Assembly: GCF_003129485.1 (NCBI RefSeq)
Contig: NZ_QFFG01000006.1
Location: 195,423-259,422, forward strand
Length of the DNA: 64,000 nucleotides
Reading direction: 5' to 3'
DNA from: Polaribacter aquimarinus
GTDB lineage: Bacteria; Bacteroidota; Bacteroidia; Flavobacteriales; Flavobacteriaceae
In this document: piece by piece, positions 7,850 through 16,044 of the stretch
Layout of the letters: the number at the start of each line of letters is the position of its first letter
Numbering within the stretch: the first letter of the stretch is position 1
The notes under the pieces: model-generated
Databases searched by the model: none
Told to the model about the DNA's origin: nothing
The model's input: the letters and a program-made list of their open reading frames with translations, nothing else
Translations under genes and position numbers: made by a program

Positions 7850-9247
7850 ATGAGTCAAAGAGATACAAATAATATTAAAAAGCAAGAGCAAAAAGATTGC
7901 TTCGTGCCTCGCAATGACAACCAAGAAGTCATTGAAAACGGAGTGAAGCAATCTGCCCATAAAAAAGAGATTGCTTCAGCAAGATTGCTTAGTACCTCGC
8001 AACATGAGCTTCGCAATGACGTACGTGTTCCTAAACTTCGTTTTAAAGAGTTTGAGGGTGAATGGCATAAAAAAAAATTAAATACTAAGATTGATTTTAT
8101 TGCTGGTTATGCTTTTAAAAGTAAAATGATGAAGAATTTTGAAAGTAAATATCAATTACTCAAAATGTCTAATATTTATAAAAGTGAATTACAACTTGAT
8201 AGAAATCCATCTTATTGGGAAAAAATTGATGATAAGCTTAAAAAATATTTACTAAAAAAGAAAGATATTCTCCTAACTTTAACTGGTACTGTAGGAAAAA
8301 AAGATTATGGTTATTCTATTGTTATTCCTAAAAATGATAGATTCCTATTAAATCAAAGACTTGTTTGTTTAAGAGCTAAAACTAATATTAGTGATGCTGA
8401 TTTTATTAATAATTTGATAAAAACTTCAAAATTTTATTATTCTTTTTTTAATGAATCTAAAGGGGGTACAGGTAATCAAACAAATGTAGGTGTTGATGAT
8501 TTAAGAAATATAAAATTATTAATTCCATCCTTCCAAGAACAACAAAAAATAGCTTCTTTTTTAGCAGCTGTAGATACCAAAATACAACAACTCACAACCA
8601 AAAAAGAGTTATTAGAAAACTACAAAAAAGGTGCAATGCAACAATTGTTTTCTCAGCAATTGCGTTTTAAAAATGATGATGGAACTGATTTTCCTGATTG
8701 GGAAGAGAAAAGGTTGGGGGAAGTTGGTAAAATAATAACAGGAAAAACACCAAGCACATCAGACGAAAAATTATGGAATGGTGAAATTCAGTTTATTACA
8801 CCAACAGATATACAGGAAAATATAAAATTTCAAACACAAACAAAAAGAACTGTAGTTAAGAATAAAAGATTGAATATTTTACCCATTAATTCTATTGTAT
8901 ACACTTGTATTGCTTCAATTGGAAAAATGTGTCTAACAACAAAAGAGAGTATAACTAATCAACAAATAAATTCAATAATTCCTTATCAAAAATATAATTA
9001 TGAATATGTTTATTATTATTTACTCTTTTTAACTCCTAAAATAAAATCAACACAAGCAAATACAACTTTACCAATAATAAATAAAACCGATTTCTCTAAA
9101 TTTAAAATAAAAACTCCATCCCTAAAAGAACAACAAAAAATAGCCAATTATTTAAGTGCACTCGATAAAAAAATTACGAATGTAGCATTGCAAATTACGA
9201 ATACACAAACGTTTAAAAAAGGCTTGTTGCAGCAGTTGTTTGTTTAA
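7850..9247 (+). CDS. hsdS: Type I restriction-modification system, specificity subunit (HsdS)
   Basis: A 465-residue specificity subunit with two target-recognition domains (about residues 60-225 and 280-420). These are separated and followed by the conserved helical regions that begin EQQKIASFL (near 229) and EQQKIANYL (near 426). Each half recognises one part of a bipartite DNA site. A typical HsdS begins near the PKLRFKEFEG motif, which here sits at residues 61-70. Residues 1-59 are an extra segment translated from dispersed repeat DNA (CFVPRNDN is the giveaway). The only in-frame starts are at 7850 or inside the repeats, so the extension is probably real, though translation could begin later. 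Stop is 9 nt before the next gene. Confidence 0.92.
   Translation: MSQRDTNNIKKQEQKDCFVPRNDNQEVIENGVKQSAHKKEIASARLLSTSQHELRNDVRVPKLRFKEFEGEWHKKKLNTKIDFIAGYAFKSKMMKNFESKYQLLKMSNIYKSELQLDRNPSYWEKIDDKLKKYLLKKKDILLTLTGTVGKKDYGYSIVIPKNDRFLLNQRLVCLRAKTNISDADFINNLIKTSKFYYSFFNESKGGTGNQTNVGVDDLRNIKLLIPSFQEQQKIASFLAAVDTKIQQLTTKKELLENYKKGAMQQLFSQQLRFKNDDGTDFPDWEEKRLGEVGKIITGKTPSTSDEKLWNGEIQFITPTDIQENIKFQTQTKRTVVKNKRLNILPINSIVYTCIASIGKMCLTTKESITNQQINSIIPYQKYNYEYVYYYLLFLTPKIKSTQANTTLPIINKTDFSKFKIKTPSLKEQQKIANYLSALDKKITNVALQITNTQTFKKGLLQQLFV
7894..7918 (+). repeat. Dispersed repeat unit inside the 5' end of hsdS
   Basis: It begins AGATTGCTTCG and ends CTCGCAATGAC, the same orientation as the copy at 1910-1934 and inverted relative to 7800-7828. 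It encodes the CFVPRND part of the HsdS N-terminal extension. Confidence 0.8.
7928..7955 (-). repeat. Dispersed repeat unit inside the 5' end of hsdS
   Basis: It begins GTCATTGAAAACG and ends GAAGCAATCTG, in the same orientation as the copy at 7800-7828. It is translated as part of the HsdS extension. Confidence 0.75.
7967..8021 (+). repeat. Duplicated dispersed repeat unit inside hsdS
   Basis: AGATTGCTT occurs twice (from 7968 and from 7982), followed by CCTCGCAA and then TTCGCAATGACG. It looks like a partly duplicated unit, inverted relative to 7928-7955. It ends about seven codons before the conserved HsdS start motif. Confidence 0.7.
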
Positions 9248-9256
9248 GATATAGTT

Positions 9257-10540
9257 ATGAATTATAGAGAAAAATATGATGAAATTTCAAAATTAGATTC
9301 AAGACCTAGGGGTTTTGCTTTTGAGAAACTTATTAATGAAATGTTTGATGATTGTAAAATATTAATCAATAAATCATACAAAACAAAAGACCAAAGTCAA
9401 CAAATTGACGGAGCAATTGAAATAGGTTCTAGAATATTTTTATTAGAGGCTAAATGGGAAAATAGTGGCACTTTAGCTGCTTCTAAATTATATTCATTCC
9501 TTGGTAAAATTAACTCAAAACTAGAAGGAACATTGGGGATATTTATATCTCATAATAGATTGAAGGATAATTTTGTGAATGCTATTAGAGATGGATTGAG
9601 ACAGAATTGTATTTTAATACATGGTGAAGAGAATATAAATGAAATAGTAGATGGTAATTTAAGACTAGATAAATATATTTTACACTGTTACCGAGAAGCA
9701 TCTACTAAAAACATTGTTGAAATAAGTGCTTCTGAATATATAAGTTTACGGGGTAAGATTGAAACAGATCAAGATAATAATATAAGTAAATCAAATTGGT
9801 CAGAAATTTATAAGGAGATTATAAATGAATCTGATGAAAGTGCTTTCGTAAACTTTATGCAACAAAATGAAGTTTTGAATAATGATATACCTAAAAATTT
9901 AGTAAATGTTCTTCCACATATTTCATTAGAATTTAATACAAAACAAAAGTTGAAGTTTTTAATAGAAAAGATTGAAGAAGAGAATCTTAATACTTACAAG
10001 AATTCAATTAAAAATAAATTAACTGGAGATTATTGGAGAAAATTCTCTCAAGATGAGATTATATCAATTTTAGTTTCAAAATTAGATTTAAACCAATCTG
10101 ATTACAAGGAAATAATATTAAATGTTACTTCGAATTTTAATGGTGATTGGGAATTAGAAAATGATGCTTCTAGAATTTTAGGTGCTTTGTTCGATAAACT
10201 TGATGATGATAATAAAAAATTAATTGCTAAAAAGTTTCTTACAATTTATTTAGATGATTTTAGAAAAAGTAAATTTCAACAAAAACAATTTGCAAATAAA
10301 GTTTTTAGAGAAATAAAAAATAATAACAATTTATATGAGCTATTTTCAGATCATATAATTAAGGAATTAAAAAATGAAAAGAAAGTAGAAGAGATTTGGA
10401 TTAAAGAAGGTTTAATTACACCCGAAGAGTTAAAGAAAAGATTAATAAATAGGATATTATCAAAGTACAGTAATTTTTATATTGATTCAGAACGCGAAAA
10501 AATAAAAGAAGATTTACAAAATAAATATGATAGTTTATGA
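9257..10540 (+). CDS. PD-(D/E)xK nuclease-like protein embedded in the type I R-M operon
   Basis: A 427-residue protein. The N-terminal 130 residues carry a Mrr/restriction-endonuclease-like core: RGFAFEKL (residues 18-25), D51 in QQIDGAIEI, and the E65-x-K67 pair in FLLEAKW, giving the D...ExK spacing of PD-(D/E)xK nucleases. The remainder (residues about 150-427) is helical and acidic/lysine-rich with no motif I recognise. It sits between hsdS and hsdR, 9 nt after the first, and its stop overlaps the hsdR start in ATGA. Co-expression with the R-M complex is therefore almost certain. It could be an added nuclease effector or a partner that alters restriction. Function is inferred. Confidence 0.75.
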   Translation: MNYREKYDEISKLDSRPRGFAFEKLINEMFDDCKILINKSYKTKDQSQQIDGAIEIGSRIFLLEAKWENSGTLAASKLYSFLGKINSKLEGTLGIFISHNRLKDNFVNAIRDGLRQNCILIHGEENINEIVDGNLRLDKYILHCYREASTKNIVEISASEYISLRGKIETDQDNNISKSNWSEIYKEIINESDESAFVNFMQQNEVLNNDIPKNLVNVLPHISLEFNTKQKLKFLIEKIEEENLNTYKNSIKNKLTGDYWRKFSQDEIISILVSKLDLNQSDYKEIILNVTSNFNGDWELENDASRILGALFDKLDDDNKKLIAKKFLTIYLDDFRKSKFQQKQFANKVFREIKNNNNLYELFSDHIIKELKNEKKVEEIWIKEGLITPEELKKRLINRILSKYSNFYIDSEREKIKEDLQNKYDSL

Positions 10541-13413
10541 GTAAACAATCCGAATTACAACTAGAAAACAACCTAATCAAACAATTAGTAGGATTAGACT
10601 ATAAAAAAGCAACTATTTTAGATGGTTCTGCATTGGTCGCCAATTTAAAAAGTCAGTTAGAGCGTTTCAATCAACTTACATTTTCAAATAAAGAATTTCA
10701 AAAAATATTAAATCATTTAGAAAAAGGAAATGTTTTTGAGAAATCGAAAACTTTAAGAGGTCGTTTTCAGTTTGAAAATGATAATGGAGAAGCAACCTAC
10801 ATTCGTTTTTTTAATAGCGAAAATTGGAATGACAATTTGTTTCAAGTCACCAATCAAATCACACAAGAAGGTACTTACAAAAATAGATATGATGTGACGT
10901 TGTTGGTCAATGGTTTGCCTTTAGTTCAAATAGAACTTAAAAGACGTGGTTTAGAAATAAAAGAAGCGTTTCATCAAATTAATCGCTATCAAAGACATTC
11001 TTTTTGGTCTAATCACGGGTTATTTCAGTATGTACAACTGTTTGTCATCAGTAATGGAGTCAATACCAAATATTTGGCAAACAATGCTTTACAATCTGTA
11101 AAACAAACCTTTTATTGGGCAGATGAGAACAACAAAAACATTAAAGAATTACCCGATTTTACAAACGCATTTTTAAGCCCAGACCATTTGGGTAAAATGA
11201 TTGCTAAGTATATAGTTAGAAATGAAACGCATAAAATTTTAATGGTATTAAGACCTTATCAATATTATGCTGTAGAAAAATTAGTAGCACAAGTAGAAAA
11301 CACTACAGAAAATGCATATATATGGCATACCACAGGTTCTGGTAAAACGTTGACTTCTTTTAAAGCAAGTCAGATTATTATGGACTTACCTTCTGTAGAT
11401 AAAGTGTTGTTTGTGGTAGATAGAAAAGATTTAGACTATCAAACTATGAAAGAATTCAATTCTTTTAAGAAAGATAGTGTAGATGTTACCAATAACACAA
11501 GCAGTTTGGTAAAACAATTAGCAGATGAATCTAAATTGGTGTTAACTACCATTCAGAAGTTGAATAATGCCATTTCTAAAAGTCATTATGAAAACCAATT
11601 ATCTAGCTTAAAGAATAGGAGAGTGGTACTTATTTTTGATGAATGCCATAGAAGTCAATTTGGAGAGACACATCAAAAAATAACCGATTATTTTACAAAT
11701 TCTCAATTATTTGGCTTTACAGGAACACCGATTTTTGCTGACAATGCATCCAAAAACGATTTAGGTAAAAGAACGACCAAAGATTTGTTTGGAGAATGTT
11801 TGCACAAATATGTGATTACAGACGCTATTGATGATGAAAATGTCTTAAAATTTGGTATTGAATATATAGGAAGATACAAACAAAAAGGAAGAACTTTACT
11901 AGATATTGAGGTAGAGGATATTGACAAAGCAGCTGTTTTTAAGGATGAAAGAAGGTTACGTAAAATTGCAGATTATATTATTGCCTATCATAGTGCCAAA
12001 ACTTTTGACAAAGAATATTCTGCTTTATTTGCAGTCAGTGACATTAAAACCTTGATAAAATATTATGAGATTTTTCAAGAAAAGAAAAGGGCAGGAGCAC
12101 ATAATTTAAGAATTGCGACCATCTTTTCTTATGGTGCCAATGAAGCGAATGAAGATGCACAAGATTACCTTCCAGACAATGAGACCTTAACAGCTGCAGA
12201 ATCTGAGATTGATTATACCTCTACAAGTCATTCTAGAGAAAAACTAGATGCTTTTATTGCAGATTATAACAACATGTACAATACTAGCTTTTCTACAAAA
12301 GATAGTGTTCAGTTTGAGAATTACTTTAAAGATATTAGCAAGCGATTAAAAGACCGAGAAAAGAAAACTTTTAACGACGCCAAAGATAGATTAGACATTG
12401 TTATTGTCGTAAACATGATGCTAACAGGTTTTGATGCTAAGAAAGTAAACACGTTGTATGTAGATAAAAACTTAAAACATCACGGATTGATTCAAGCCTA
12501 TTCTAGAACCAATAGAATTTTAGGCGAAAAGAAATCACAAGGTAACATTTTATGTTTTAGAAACTTAAAAAAGGCTACAGATGAAGCCATTACCTTATTT
12601 TCTAATAAAAATGCAAGTGAATCGATATTTGTTCCACCTTTTGAAAACATTGCAGAAAAATTTGATGAGGCTTTAGAAAATTTATTAAAAATAACACCAA
12701 CGTATCAAAGTGTGGATGATTTGGTAGGAGAAGACCAAGAATTGGCTTTTGTACAAGCGTTTAGAAGGCTTTTAAGAGCAAAAAATGTGTTAGAATCTTA
12801 TGTAGATTTTGATTGGGAAAATTTAGGAATTGATGAACAGACTTTTGCCAATTACCAAAGCGAGTATTGGGATTTACACGATAAAGTAAAAAGTAACAAT
12901 CAAACTAATAAAGTATCTATTTTAGATGATATTGATTTTGAATTGGAATTGATTCATAGAGATCAAATAAACGTTGTTTATATATTACAATTACTATCAA
13001 AATTAAAAACTGCTGATAAAAATGAAGTAGCAAAACAAAAAAAAGCCATTATAGATTTGTTGGGTGGTGATGTAAAATTAAGAAGCAAACGAGAACTTAT
13101 CGAAAAATTTATAGAAGAAAACTTACCAAATATTTCTGATGCAGACAGCATTACTGATGAATTTGAAAAATATTGGCAAGAACAAAAAGTAAAAGCGTTA
13201 ACTAAAATTTGTACGGAAGAAAACTTAGACCAAGCACAATTTAATTCTTTGATACAAAGCTATACCTATAATGGTCAAGAACCCATTAGACAAGATATTT
13301 TTAAATGTTTAGACAATAGACCAAGCATTTTAAAAGCGCGTGAAATTGGTGATAGGATATTATCTAAAATGAAAAAATTTATTGATATTTTTATAAATGG
13401 TATGTCTGCCTAA
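10537..13413 (+). CDS. hsdR: Type I restriction-modification system, restriction/translocase subunit (HsdR)
   Basis: A 958-residue motor subunit. The N-terminal nuclease domain shows the PD-(D/E)xK pattern (NRYDVTLLVNG then QIELKRR, about residues 113-136). The SF2 helicase follows, with Walker A TTGSGKT at residues 265-271, the DECH box near 368, GFTGTP near 395, and the QAYSRTNR motif VI further on. The C-terminal helical region should bind the HsdM/HsdS core. It translocates DNA and cuts unmodified DNA at a distance. The ATG lies inside the stop of the preceding nuclease gene (ATGA overlap). It is the last gene of the operon. A short GCCAT/ATGGC hairpin at 13426-13441 might end transcription, but it lacks a T tract. 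Confidence 0.95.
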   Translation: MSKQSELQLENNLIKQLVGLDYKKATILDGSALVANLKSQLERFNQLTFSNKEFQKILNHLEKGNVFEKSKTLRGRFQFENDNGEATYIRFFNSENWNDNLFQVTNQITQEGTYKNRYDVTLLVNGLPLVQIELKRRGLEIKEAFHQINRYQRHSFWSNHGLFQYVQLFVISNGVNTKYLANNALQSVKQTFYWADENNKNIKELPDFTNAFLSPDHLGKMIAKYIVRNETHKILMVLRPYQYYAVEKLVAQVENTTENAYIWHTTGSGKTLTSFKASQIIMDLPSVDKVLFVVDRKDLDYQTMKEFNSFKKDSVDVTNNTSSLVKQLADESKLVLTTIQKLNNAISKSHYENQLSSLKNRRVVLIFDECHRSQFGETHQKITDYFTNSQLFGFTGTPIFADNASKNDLGKRTTKDLFGECLHKYVITDAIDDENVLKFGIEYIGRYKQKGRTLLDIEVEDIDKAAVFKDERRLRKIADYIIAYHSAKTFDKEYSALFAVSDIKTLIKYYEIFQEKKRAGAHNLRIATIFSYGANEANEDAQDYLPDNETLTAAESEIDYTSTSHSREKLDAFIADYNNMYNTSFSTKDSVQFENYFKDISKRLKDREKKTFNDAKDRLDIVIVVNMMLTGFDAKKVNTLYVDKNLKHHGLIQAYSRTNRILGEKKSQGNILCFRNLKKATDEAITLFSNKNASESIFVPPFENIAEKFDEALENLLKITPTYQSVDDLVGEDQELAFVQAFRRLLRAKNVLESYVDFDWENLGIDEQTFANYQSEYWDLHDKVKSNNQTNKVSILDDIDFELELIHRDQINVVYILQLLSKLKTADKNEVAKQKKAIIDLLGGDVKLRSKRELIEKFIEENLPNISDADSITDEFEKYWQEQKVKALTKICTEENLDQAQFNSLIQSYTYNGQEPIRQDIFKCLDNRPSILKAREIGDRILSKMKKFIDIFINGMSA

Positions 13414-13468
13414 TTGTTTTTTAAAGCCATTTCACTATGGCAAATTATTGTTACAAATACTTCAGTAT

Positions 13469-13504
13469 TCACGAACTCAAAAAACTAAAATTATAAATTC
13501 GTGA
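13469..13504. repeat. Short inverted repeat beside the isomerase gene
   Basis: TCACGAA (13469-13475) and TTCGTGA (13498-13504) form a 7-bp stem. A near-reverse-complement of its left arm with its neighbours (GAGTTCATGAAT) recurs at about 14770-14781, on the other side of the isomerase gene. Together with the 33-bp direct repeats this suggests a once-mobile or rearranged segment. Confidence 0.35.
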
Positions 13505-13537
13505 GCAAATGACTTTCTTTATAAATGAAATCGTATT

Positions 13538-13570
13538 CCACAAGAATCGCGTAATTGAAATTTTAATGAC
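13538..13570 (+). repeat. 33-bp direct repeat, left copy
   Basis: It begins CCACAAGAATCGCG and ends TTTTAATGAC. The copy at 14671-14703 differs at two positions. The flanking text (CTTTATAAAT versus CCTTATAAAT upstream, TCAAG versus CAAG downstream) is also similar, so the real unit may be about 60 bp. The two copies bracket the 13585-14547 gene. Confidence 0.7.
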
Positions 13571-13584
13571 TCAAGTTTTGATTA

Positions 13585-14547
13585 TTAAAAATTTTCCCAA
13601 GTCTCTTTAACAAATTCCAAATCCTTTTTAATACGTCTCAACACTTCTTTTTTAGAAATCGTAAATGTTTTTCGACCTTTTTCTGCACCACCTAAATCGT
13701 GCTCTACGTGTAAAGAAACAGGAACATTAATTTTATATTTTTTAAGTAATGTAAAATAACGCCTAAAATTGACCATACCTTGTCCCATAGGTACACTAAT
13801 AGGTTTCCATTTTCCGTTTACTTTTCCCCATTTAAAATCTTTGATAACAATAGAATTGATATAAGGTTTAATTCGCTTTAAACCCAATTCCCAACTCTCA
13901 CCACCTTCTACAACCGCATGTCTAATATCGTATTGACTACCTATAAACTCACCTTTTGTGGCACCTAAAATTGGCAGTAAATCCCAAATAGGAGCGCCTA
14001 CATTTTTACCGGTATGGTTTTGATATCCGGCAATAATTCCGTATTTTTTATTGAGTTTTTCTAAAGCTAGGGCTTGTTTGCCAAATAAAGCTTGACTCTC
14101 GGTAATAGGTGTGTCTTCCGGATATTTTAACCAATTTGTTCTATAATGTGTAAACCCTAAACGACTTGCTGTTTCTAAAACAGTTTTATTCAATTGGCTA
14201 TTCGCATCCCAAACATTGGTGGTTAGCATTGTTGGTGTGAGTCCATATTTTTTGATAGCCGCAACCGCTTTTGGTAAATCCTCAACAACATTTCTTGGCA
14301 ATACATGGCCTTTTCTGCGAACAGTTAAATCTAAACCCTGAAAACCCATTTCTGCAGCAGTTGCTGCCATATCATTGTAATCTAAAAATTGTAAGTGTTT
14401 CGAAAACAAATGGATATTCAGGTTTTCTGAAGATGAAATTTCATTGACAAAATTATTTTGAAAAGATAGTAAAGGTATACTCGCTAAACTCAATGCAGAT
14501 AATTTGGTAAATTCTCTTCTAGAATAGTTTGTTGCTCGTTTTGTCAT
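13585..14547 (-). CDS. Tat-exported sugar phosphate isomerase/epimerase-like protein
   Basis: A 320-residue protein. The N-terminus has a textbook twin-arginine signal (SRREFTK at residues 9-15, then a hydrophobic stretch), so it should be exported folded. The mature part reads as an AP-endonuclease-2-like TIM barrel of the xylose isomerase/sugar-phosphate isomerase superfamily (GFQGLDLTVRR near 50-60, GYQNHTGKN, SLHVEHD near the end with acidic and His metal ligands). Relatives act on sugars or inositols with a divalent metal; the substrate here cannot be read. It stands alone on the minus strand between the R-M operon and the TIR operon and is flanked by 33-bp direct repeats. Confidence 0.8.
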   Translation of the reverse strand: MTKRATNYSRREFTKLSALSLASIPLLSFQNNFVNEISSSENLNIHLFSKHLQFLDYNDMAATAAEMGFQGLDLTVRRKGHVLPRNVVEDLPKAVAAIKKYGLTPTMLTTNVWDANSQLNKTVLETASRLGFTHYRTNWLKYPEDTPITESQALFGKQALALEKLNKKYGIIAGYQNHTGKNVGAPIWDLLPILGATKGEFIGSQYDIRHAVVEGGESWELGLKRIKPYINSIVIKDFKWGKVNGKWKPISVPMGQGMVNFRRYFTLLKKYKINVPVSLHVEHDLGGAEKGRKTFTISKKEVLRRIKKDLEFVKETWENF

Positions 14548-14670
14548 GTATTTGATATTATGTTTTGCCTTAATTCTTTATAAATATAGGTATTATTTTT
14601 TGAGGTTTTTTAAACTATTTAATGGATTGTAAAAAATGTTTCTTTCCTTATAAATTTACATTCCTAATCC

Positions 14671-14703
14671 ACGAGAATCGCGTATTTGAAATTTTAATGA
14701 CCA
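14671..14703 (+). repeat. 33-bp direct repeat, right copy
   Basis: It begins CCACGAGAATCGCG and ends TTTTAATGAC, matching 13538-13570 with two mismatches. The remainder of the 14548-15128 gap shows no supported gene. It holds an AGCTTT/AAAGCT hairpin around 14925-14945 and the -7 box at 15089. Confidence 0.7.
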
Positions 14704-15088
14704 AGATAACTATCAAATAAACCTACAAATTCATTAGCCGTAATTTATTCACGAGTTACTATTTTATTTGAGTTCATGAATCTTCTGAAGTCGATTTCTT
14801 TTAACATAATATCTATCGATATAAACATAAAGGTATTATATCTGATATTATGTGTAAATAGCCTGAAAAACGGCTGTACAGAAATTACTATACAAATGAA
14901 TTATAATGTTCTGCGTTATGTAACTTGAGCTTTGGTTAAAAGCTTTAAAAACTCCAATTTTCTTTTATTTTTTTTCTTATCAAATCTTTCTTTAAAAAAT
15001 GTAATGGAATACGCTTTTTACGAAACGACGATAGGAGAGTAGTGGAATGTGTATGCAATGGGATTAATCAAACTTATTGGTTAATATA

Positions 15089-15096
15089 TAATTTTG
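15089..15096 (+). promoter_or_regulatory. Predicted -7 box for the MazG-TIR operon
   Basis: TAATTTTG fits TAnnTTTG and lies 32 nt before the ATG at 15129. It lies inside the longest possible reading of the MazG ORF (in-frame from 15042), which argues that the true start is 15129. No TTG sits at the ideal -33 spacing. Confidence 0.5.
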
Positions 15097-15128
15097 TATT
15101 TTTATTTCAAAAAGAAAAAGATTTAGCT

Positions 15129-16013
15129 ATGAATTTCAAAGATTATCAATCAGAAGCAAAAAAAACAGTCCAACAATATAACGCAGATGAAACTGCTAAT
15201 ATTGTAATCACCTATCTAGGTTTAGTTGGAGAAGCAGGCTCTGTAGTTAGTGAGTTAAAGAAAAAGTTGCGTGATGGAGATTCATATAATAATTTCGAAA
15301 ATAAATTAAAGGAAGAATTAGGAGATGTTTTATGGTATATATCTGCAATTGCTTCTCAAAACAATTTATGCCTTAATGAAATAGCTACTGAAAATATATC
15401 AAAAATTTTTGATCGATTTTCGGAAGAAGATAATGTTTCCTTTATAGAGTATGATGAAATTTTTCCCGAAAATGAAAGATTACCAGATGAATTTGAAATT
15501 CATTTTATTCCTTTTGAAGATAATGGAAAAAAGTTAGTCAAAATACTAAATATAAAAACTGGAAAATTAATTGGAGACCCGTTAACGGATAATAATTATG
15601 AAGATGATGGTTATAGGTTTCATGATATTTTTCATTATGGTTATTTGGCTAATTTAGGTTGGTCTCCAGTAATTAGAAAGCTTTTAGGAAGAAAGAGAAA
15701 GAGTAACCCTGAAATTGATGAAAATGAAGATGGAGCACGTGCTCAAATTATTGAGGAGCTTATCTCGCTTCTTATCTATAGTGAATTAAAAGATAGTGAA
15801 TTATTAAAATATAGTAAAAACGTTGACACAACCTTACTAAAGTTAGTTCAAAGACTAGTAAAAGATTTAGAAGTTAATCAATGTTCTGCAAAACAATGGG
15901 AGAACACTATTATTAATTCTTATCAAGTCTTTAATAAATTAATTGAAAATGATGGGGGAAGGGTTTTAGTTAGTAAAAAGAATCGCATGCTTACTTTTTT
16001 AGGCAAAAAATAA
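15129..16013 (+). CDS. MazG-like NTP pyrophosphohydrolase with MazG_C-type C-terminal domain
   Basis: A 294-residue protein from the chosen ATG. Residues 1-100 carry the all-alpha NTP-pyrophosphatase pattern: acidic residues in GEAGSVVSELKKK (E35, E42) and in KEELGDVLWY (E62, E63, D66) that bind Mg-NTP. After a linker, residues about 145-290 hold a second conserved block (GYRFHDIFHYG, LGWSPVIRKLLGRKRKS, EDGARAQIIEE) that I recognise as the MazG C-terminal domain. This domain was defined in computational work on DNA base hypermodification loci. The enzyme would hydrolyse an (unusual) NTP to the NMP and PPi. The frame opens further upstream to 15042, but the -7 box and the conserved MNFKDYQ start favour 15129. 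It is the first of six co-directional genes. Confidence 0.8.
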   Translation: MNFKDYQSEAKKTVQQYNADETANIVITYLGLVGEAGSVVSELKKKLRDGDSYNNFENKLKEELGDVLWYISAIASQNNLCLNEIATENISKIFDRFSEEDNVSFIEYDEIFPENERLPDEFEIHFIPFEDNGKKLVKILNIKTGKLIGDPLTDNNYEDDGYRFHDIFHYGYLANLGWSPVIRKLLGRKRKSNPEIDENEDGARAQIIEELISLLIYSELKDSELLKYSKNVDTTLLKLVQRLVKDLEVNQCSAKQWENTIINSYQVFNKLIENDGGRVLVSKKNRMLTFLGKK

Positions 16014-16044
16014 ATTATATTATTTATTAGTAAAATATATAAAA

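Noticed and set aside
7800-8021. A CRISPR array or phase-variable recombinase site at hsdS
   Set aside because: Units are inverted and unequal in spacing, with no unique spacers. There is no second silent hsdS copy or recombinase nearby, so specificity switching by inversion is not supported.
13426-13441. Terminator of hsdR
   Set aside because: The stem is only 5 bp (GCCAT/ATGGC) and no T tract follows; too weak to list.
15042-15128. Upstream extension of the MazG protein
   Set aside because: A -7 promoter box lies inside it and the conserved family start is the ATG at 15129.
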